Positions 14,274 to 17,057 of a stretch of 17,057 nucleotides of DNA are shown here, one piece after another. Location: positions 1-17,057 of the forward strand of contig JAQXFF010000080.1 of assembly GCA_029250425.1 (NCBI GenBank). The letters are read 5' to 3'. Every line of letters starts with the position of its first letter. The first letter of the stretch is position 1. Below the pieces are notes generated by a model. The model had not been told where the DNA came from, did no database searches, and worked only from the letters and a program-made list of their open reading frames with translations. The translations under genes and the position numbers were made by a program. The stretch comes from Candidatus Thalassarchaeaceae archaeon. Lineage in GTDB: Archaea > Thermoplasmatota > Poseidoniia > Poseidoniales > Thalassarchaeaceae.

Positions 14274-15113
14274 TCATTCACTTTCATCTGAAAATTTTTC
14301 TGGTGTTGCCAAGCGAGCTCCAGATGGGAGTAGAACCTTGCTTGCATCTAAATCGAATATTTCGGGACGCGATGATAAACTTGCACACAGATACCACCCA
14401 ATGATGAAGCCGAATGGAATGCCTGTGAGGATTCGAATCGGGTTGATTGATTCGTAAGCCGTAACCGCTTGGATCCCCCCATCGAGAACGACAGGTAAAC
14501 AAAATAGGATACCCGTGCCAATCATTGCAGACAAACGGCGGTCATTTCTGTAGAGTGGTGCAGTCATTGAATCTGAAAAGAGCGTCAGGAAGGAATCTCG
14601 AATGGTCCATCGGTTCAACCCTCGCCTTGAGAACCACCATCCACCCAGTGCAAGTCCGAAGAAGATTCCAACATCACGAGCACAAACTGGCATTTGGTTG
14701 CCATTCACAGTCCACGACCTCTCATGTTTTTGGTGGCAGTTTAAATCGCCAAAAGCATAGACAAAAGCGTAGTATGGATTCAATTCAGACCATGAGAACG
14801 TTCCACCATGGGCACTTTGATCATGACCCATTTCACCCTCCTCTGCATGATTATGGTTGCCCCACGAATCTTCAGATGCATAATCCAGCATATTCGCGCG
14901 ACCTGACAGTTCGGGTACAGAATCTGTGGGCATCATCATTGGAACCAAAAACATCGAGATACAGTAGAATCCGGCGATACCCAATACCCACCGACTGACT
15001 TTTTTTTCACGGCCACGCTCATTCAATCCATTGCGAAAGGGGGGCTGCATATCGGTGCGACTTCCGATTTCATCTAATGTGCTTCCTGTTTCATTCTCTG
15101 CCGCCTCTTTCAT
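14274..15113 (-). CDS. DUF2085-family membrane protein with His-rich segment
   Basis: A 279-residue membrane protein matching DUF2085 by its pattern: GDLNCHQKHERSW (Cys126-His127) and VCARDVGIFFG (Cys144, Arg146), then LDGGIQAVT and the NPIRILTGIPFG loop. The family's function is unknown; the conserved CHQ and CAR motifs look suited to metal or redox chemistry at the membrane. Predicted helices lie at about 41-60, 147-162, 195-212 and 226-245. Between the first helix and the conserved core is an insert rich in His, Glu and Asp (GNHNHAEEGEMGHDQSAH, about 85-102), a plausible metal-binding loop. The ATG at 15113 is preferred; an in-frame GTG at 15128 would add five residues. It diverges from the Smr-domain gene with only 24 bp between starts, and converges on the kinase-like gene with no gap. 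Confidence 0.78.
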   Translation of the reverse strand: MKEAAENETGSTLDEIGSRTDMQPPFRNGLNERGREKKVSRWVLGIAGFYCISMFLVPMMMPTDSVPELSGRANMLDYASEDSWGNHNHAEEGEMGHDQSAHGGTFSWSELNPYYAFVYAFGDLNCHQKHERSWTVNGNQMPVCARDVGIFFGLALGGWWFSRRGLNRWTIRDSFLTLFSDSMTAPLYRNDRRLSAMIGTGILFCLPVVLDGGIQAVTAYESINPIRILTGIPFGFIIGWYLCASLSSRPEIFDLDASKVLLPSGARLATPEKFSDESE

Positions 15114-15137
15114 AGCCAGCAACACCACGGCCCAATC

Positions 15138-15914
15138 ATGACAGACCTTCGGCCAAGGGATCTCTTCACCCTATCTGTGGTCATGGGCCTCATGTTGGGG
15201 ACAATGTCATTTTTCATGTACATCTTTGCCAATGGAATGGATGTAACAAATCTCGATCGCGCAATCGAAATTGGTGGTCTTGCTGGTGGCTCAACCGCTT
15301 TGGTTTTCTTGTGTTACTCATCTGTTCGGTACATAGAGCGTAACCGGAGATTGGCTGAAGCACCTGTTGAAATCGATACACTTGATCGATTACAAATGCT
15401 ACTACACCCCATAGAGGATGCTTCTGCATCACTTCCCTGGGCAGATGAAAAACCATGGACAATTTCCAGCCACGTTCGCCGTGACCGTGGTGTGTTGAGT
15501 GTTGATCTGCATGATTTGGATGTGAAGCAATCAAAAGTTATCATTGAACAGATTATTGCATCTCGTGATTGGCTTGGCCGGGTCCGAATAATTACAGGAC
15601 GCGGATTGCACTCAAAAACGGTCCCCAAAATCCGCCCAATGGTCATTGAAAGACTGCGTCAGGTTACGGGCAAACTAAATTGGGAATTATTACTCAAGAA
15701 GGGCTCAGTTACATTACGCCCAATTGGTGATGCTCCCACGGTCAAAAAATGGATTCTAAGATTCATTTTCTTGGGGGGACCAATTACAGTTTCCTTTGCA
15801 TTTGCTTTCCGTGATTTAGCGGGAGATGGGGCGCATGAACAAGGCATGCAAGTAGGCATTGTGCTGGGCATACTTTTGAGTGGTTTACTCGCATCTTATC
15901 GCGAGCGCCAATAA
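15138..15914 (+). CDS. membrane protein with embedded Smr domain
   Basis: A 258-residue protein with two N-terminal helices (about 10-32 and 44-64), a soluble middle and two C-terminal helices (about 204-224 and 237-254). Residues about 119-198 match the Smr (MutS2 C-terminal) domain: SVDLHDLDV (family LDLHGL, His125), then an amphipathic helix, RIITGRGLHS (family ItGkG.hS, 150-159), IRPMVIERL, and a closing strand GSVTLRPI. Smr domains are nucleic-acid-binding and in several cases are endonucleases acting on DNA or RNA. Here the domain would face the cytoplasm if both pairs of helices are hairpins with termini inside. A membrane-held Smr domain is unusual, and its target cannot be told from the sequence. 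The start ATG lies 24 bp from the divergent DUF2085 start; tRNA-Glu lies just downstream on the other strand. Confidence 0.8.
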   Translation: MTDLRPRDLFTLSVVMGLMLGTMSFFMYIFANGMDVTNLDRAIEIGGLAGGSTALVFLCYSSVRYIERNRRLAEAPVEIDTLDRLQMLLHPIEDASASLPWADEKPWTISSHVRRDRGVLSVDLHDLDVKQSKVIIEQIIASRDWLGRVRIITGRGLHSKTVPKIRPMVIERLRQVTGKLNWELLLKKGSVTLRPIGDAPTVKKWILRFIFLGGPITVSFAFAFRDLAGDGAHEQGMQVGIVLGILLSGLLASYRERQ

Positions 15915-15968
15915 GCTTCAGAAATCCCCATCCAAGGCCCTTTGTGGTATTCTAGCGTTTAGATTAGG

Positions 15969-16043
15969 TGCTCGCGTCGGGATTCGAACCCGAGTCAGCG
16001 GGATGAAAACCCACCATGATGGGCCTGGCTACACCACGCGAGC
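15969..16043 (-). tRNA. tRNA-Glu (anticodon TTC)
   Basis: On the minus strand acceptor arms GCTCGCG and CGCGAGC pair perfectly, the D stem is GTG/CAT, the anticodon stem is GTGGG/CCCGC with loop TTTTCAT (anticodon TTC), and the T arm is TCGGG-TTCGAAT-CCCGA. The discriminator is A and the next bases are CCT, so CCA is not encoded. I see no intron and no clear TATA box upstream. The gap 15915-15968 shows no clear terminator. Confidence 0.95.
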
Positions 16044-16084
16044 GACAGACTTCGCGCAGTCAATCGGGTTGATGAGGGGTTCGG

Positions 16085-16696
16085 TCATTCTTCCTCATCA
16101 AGTAGGCTGTCCCACCATCTTTTTGCTGGGACGACAACGATAATTGAAATGATGCAAAAACCAATCCAGATCCATGGGCTTTTCATGGCGTCAAGTAATT
16201 CATTGCCCCAAATTCCAATCACCAGGGCTTGGATACCAAAGCGTAGACCTCTACCCCATAGTCCAGCGATAATGAATCGACGGTAATCCATCTCACCCAT
16301 TCCTGCGATCCAAGCAAGTACCTTGTAGGGGAGGGGTGAAATTGCAGCAATGAAAATACCAGCGTCACCATATCTGACGATTAGACGATCCAATCTGGCA
16401 ATATGTTTCGGCTTAATGAATCGATCCGCGAAAGGACGCCCCATCGTTTTCCCCAGCCACCAACCAACCATGGCTCCCGCAACACTGGAGAGCGTGACAA
16501 CCAGCCAAATGAGAAAAATCATCATCGGATTATTTTGTTCGACGATATACATTGGTAAGGTCAGGGCCTCAGGGGGCACAGGTTGGATGAATGCCTCGGT
16601 AAAAGAGAGGATTGCGAGCCCTGGTAAACCGAGATCTGAAGCCCAGCCAACAAAGGAATCCACAGCGCCCCAGAAACCAGATGGGAGTAGACCCAT
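16085..16696 (-). CDS. VTT/DedA-family membrane protein (YqaA-like)
   Basis: A 203-residue polytopic membrane protein of the VTT (SNARE-associated, DedA/YqaA) superfamily. Signatures are SFTEAFIQPVPPEALTLP (31-48), where the family has an acidic residue and a Pro-rich re-entrant loop, G-rich SSVAGAMVGWWLGK (70-83), and the second re-entrant motif ISPLPYKV (119-126). Several DedA-family proteins act in lipid-carrier recycling across the membrane or in proton-coupled transport; the substrate here cannot be inferred. Length and the PVPPE motif fit the smaller YqaA branch. The ATG at 16696 is followed directly by an amphipathic N-terminus. It is divergent from the nob1-like gene with an 89-bp gap in which I see no clear TATA box. 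Confidence 0.88.
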   Translation of the reverse strand: MGLLPSGFWGAVDSFVGWASDLGLPGLAILSFTEAFIQPVPPEALTLPMYIVEQNNPMMIFLIWLVVTLSSVAGAMVGWWLGKTMGRPFADRFIKPKHIARLDRLIVRYGDAGIFIAAISPLPYKVLAWIAGMGEMDYRRFIIAGLWGRGLRFGIQALVIGIWGNELLDAMKSPWIWIGFCIISIIVVVPAKRWWDSLLDEEE

Positions 16697-16785
16697 GTTG
16701 TCGAGGCGGCTGGTAGAAGGGATGACCCTTTCCCATCATCGTCAGGTGCGGAAGGCTGATGTTACACCGATGCTGCCTTGCCGAC

Positions 16786-17057
16786 ATGGAGGTTCTCGAT
16801 ACAGCTGCATTGTTATCGTGGCCGTTAGAGTTGCTCATGCAAGGGATTTGTGCAAACAGTCAACTCGAAGAGGTTCAGCGTTTGTCCCCCGCGCGTCACC
16901 TCATGCTTGAATCTCAAGGGCCCAGTTTCGAGTCTCCAACACCTGCGGCGATTGAGGTTGCTACTCAGGCCAGCCAAGAGACGGGCGACTACAGCGGCCT
17001 ATCTTCCGTTGATTTAGAGATCCTGGCACTTGCATTTTCCACAGGCCATACGTTGGT
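16786..17057 (+). CDS. Nob1-like PIN-domain endonuclease, 5' part
   Basis: An open frame of 90 codons runs off the window end. It begins MEVLDTAALLSWP, the first PIN-domain strand with its catalytic Asp5 (archaeal Nob1 proteins start much like M.YVLDTSAL). Further on are PTPAAIEVA, ASQETGDYSGLSSVDLEILALA and a Thr-rich end, matching the Nob1 pattern of a GD..LS..D..iLALA segment with the second acidic cluster. Nob1 trims the 3' end of 16S rRNA during small-subunit maturation; the zinc ribbon that would confirm it lies beyond the window. The ATG at 16786 fits family N-termini. An in-frame ATG at 16759, preceded by GGAAGG, would add nine residues and is a possible alternative. Confidence 0.8.
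   Translation, partial: MEVLDTAALLSWPLELLMQGICANSQLEEVQRLSPARHLMLESQGPSFESPTPAAIEVATQASQETGDYSGLSSVDLEILALAFSTGHTL

Noticed and set aside
13877..14347. 156-codon minus-strand open frame across the kinase/DUF2085 junction
   Set aside because: Antisense shadow of the kinase-like C-terminal half; no ribosome site or family motif.
16350..16910. 186-codon plus-strand open frame
   Set aside because: It is antisense to the DedA-family gene, runs through the intergenic region and overlaps the nob1-like start; the product has no recognisable motif.

Overview
The window looks like a piece of an archaeal genome, most likely a marine euryarchaeon of the Poseidoniales (Marine Group II) type. The archaeal signs are a type I 3-dehydroquinate dehydratase, the start of a Nob1-type PIN endonuclease, tRNAs with archaeal features, TATA-like boxes about 25 bp before several starts, and giant secreted proteins with PKD repeats. 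The bacterial-type gyrB-gyrA operon fits, because later-branching Euryarchaeota are known to have acquired DNA gyrase from bacteria. The lineage is an inference from gene content; no marker comparison was possible here.

Layout. 1-131: tRNA-Ser(GCT) on the minus strand, cut by the window edge and with a poorly paired acceptor stem. 132-4907: gyrB-gyrA operon on the minus strand; GyrA ends in a canonical EF-hand calcium loop. 4908-5171: divergent promoter region with a perfect 11-bp-arm inverted repeat in front of gyrB. 5172-5969: aroD on the plus strand. 5970-11094: two-gene minus-strand surface operon, a 1384-residue gluzincin-like metallopeptidase with PKD repeats followed by a 321-residue membrane-anchored partner. 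11095-11178: compact bidirectional promoter. 11179-14273: plus-strand run of a membrane-anchored glutaminyl cyclase, a membrane protein with a carboxypeptidase-regulatory-like domain, and a thymidylate-kinase-like protein with a long unrecognised C-terminal half. 14274-15113 (minus): DUF2085 membrane protein with a His-rich insert. 15138-15914 (plus): Smr domain held between two pairs of membrane helices. 15969-16043: tRNA-Glu(TTC), minus. 16085-16696: VTT/DedA-family membrane protein, minus. 16786-17057: 5' part of a nob1-like gene, plus.

How the genes may work together. gyrB and gyrA encode the two gyrase subunits. The central block (5970-12923) looks like a cell-surface module: a secreted protease with Ig-like repeats, its translationally coupled partner, an N-terminal glutamine cyclase, and a membrane protein with an extracytoplasmic beta-sandwich. 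Two of these proteins are predicted to start with Gln after signal-peptide cleavage, which is what a glutaminyl cyclase would modify.

Genes are tightly packed. No gene-free stretch exceeds 300 bases, two convergent pairs have directly abutting stop codons, and several Shine-Dalgarno sites contain the stop codon of the upstream gene. I saw no CRISPR array, insertion sequence, prophage or integrase. The least explained parts are the GyrA EF-hand, the membrane-embedded Smr protein, the kinase fusion and the surface/cyclase module.
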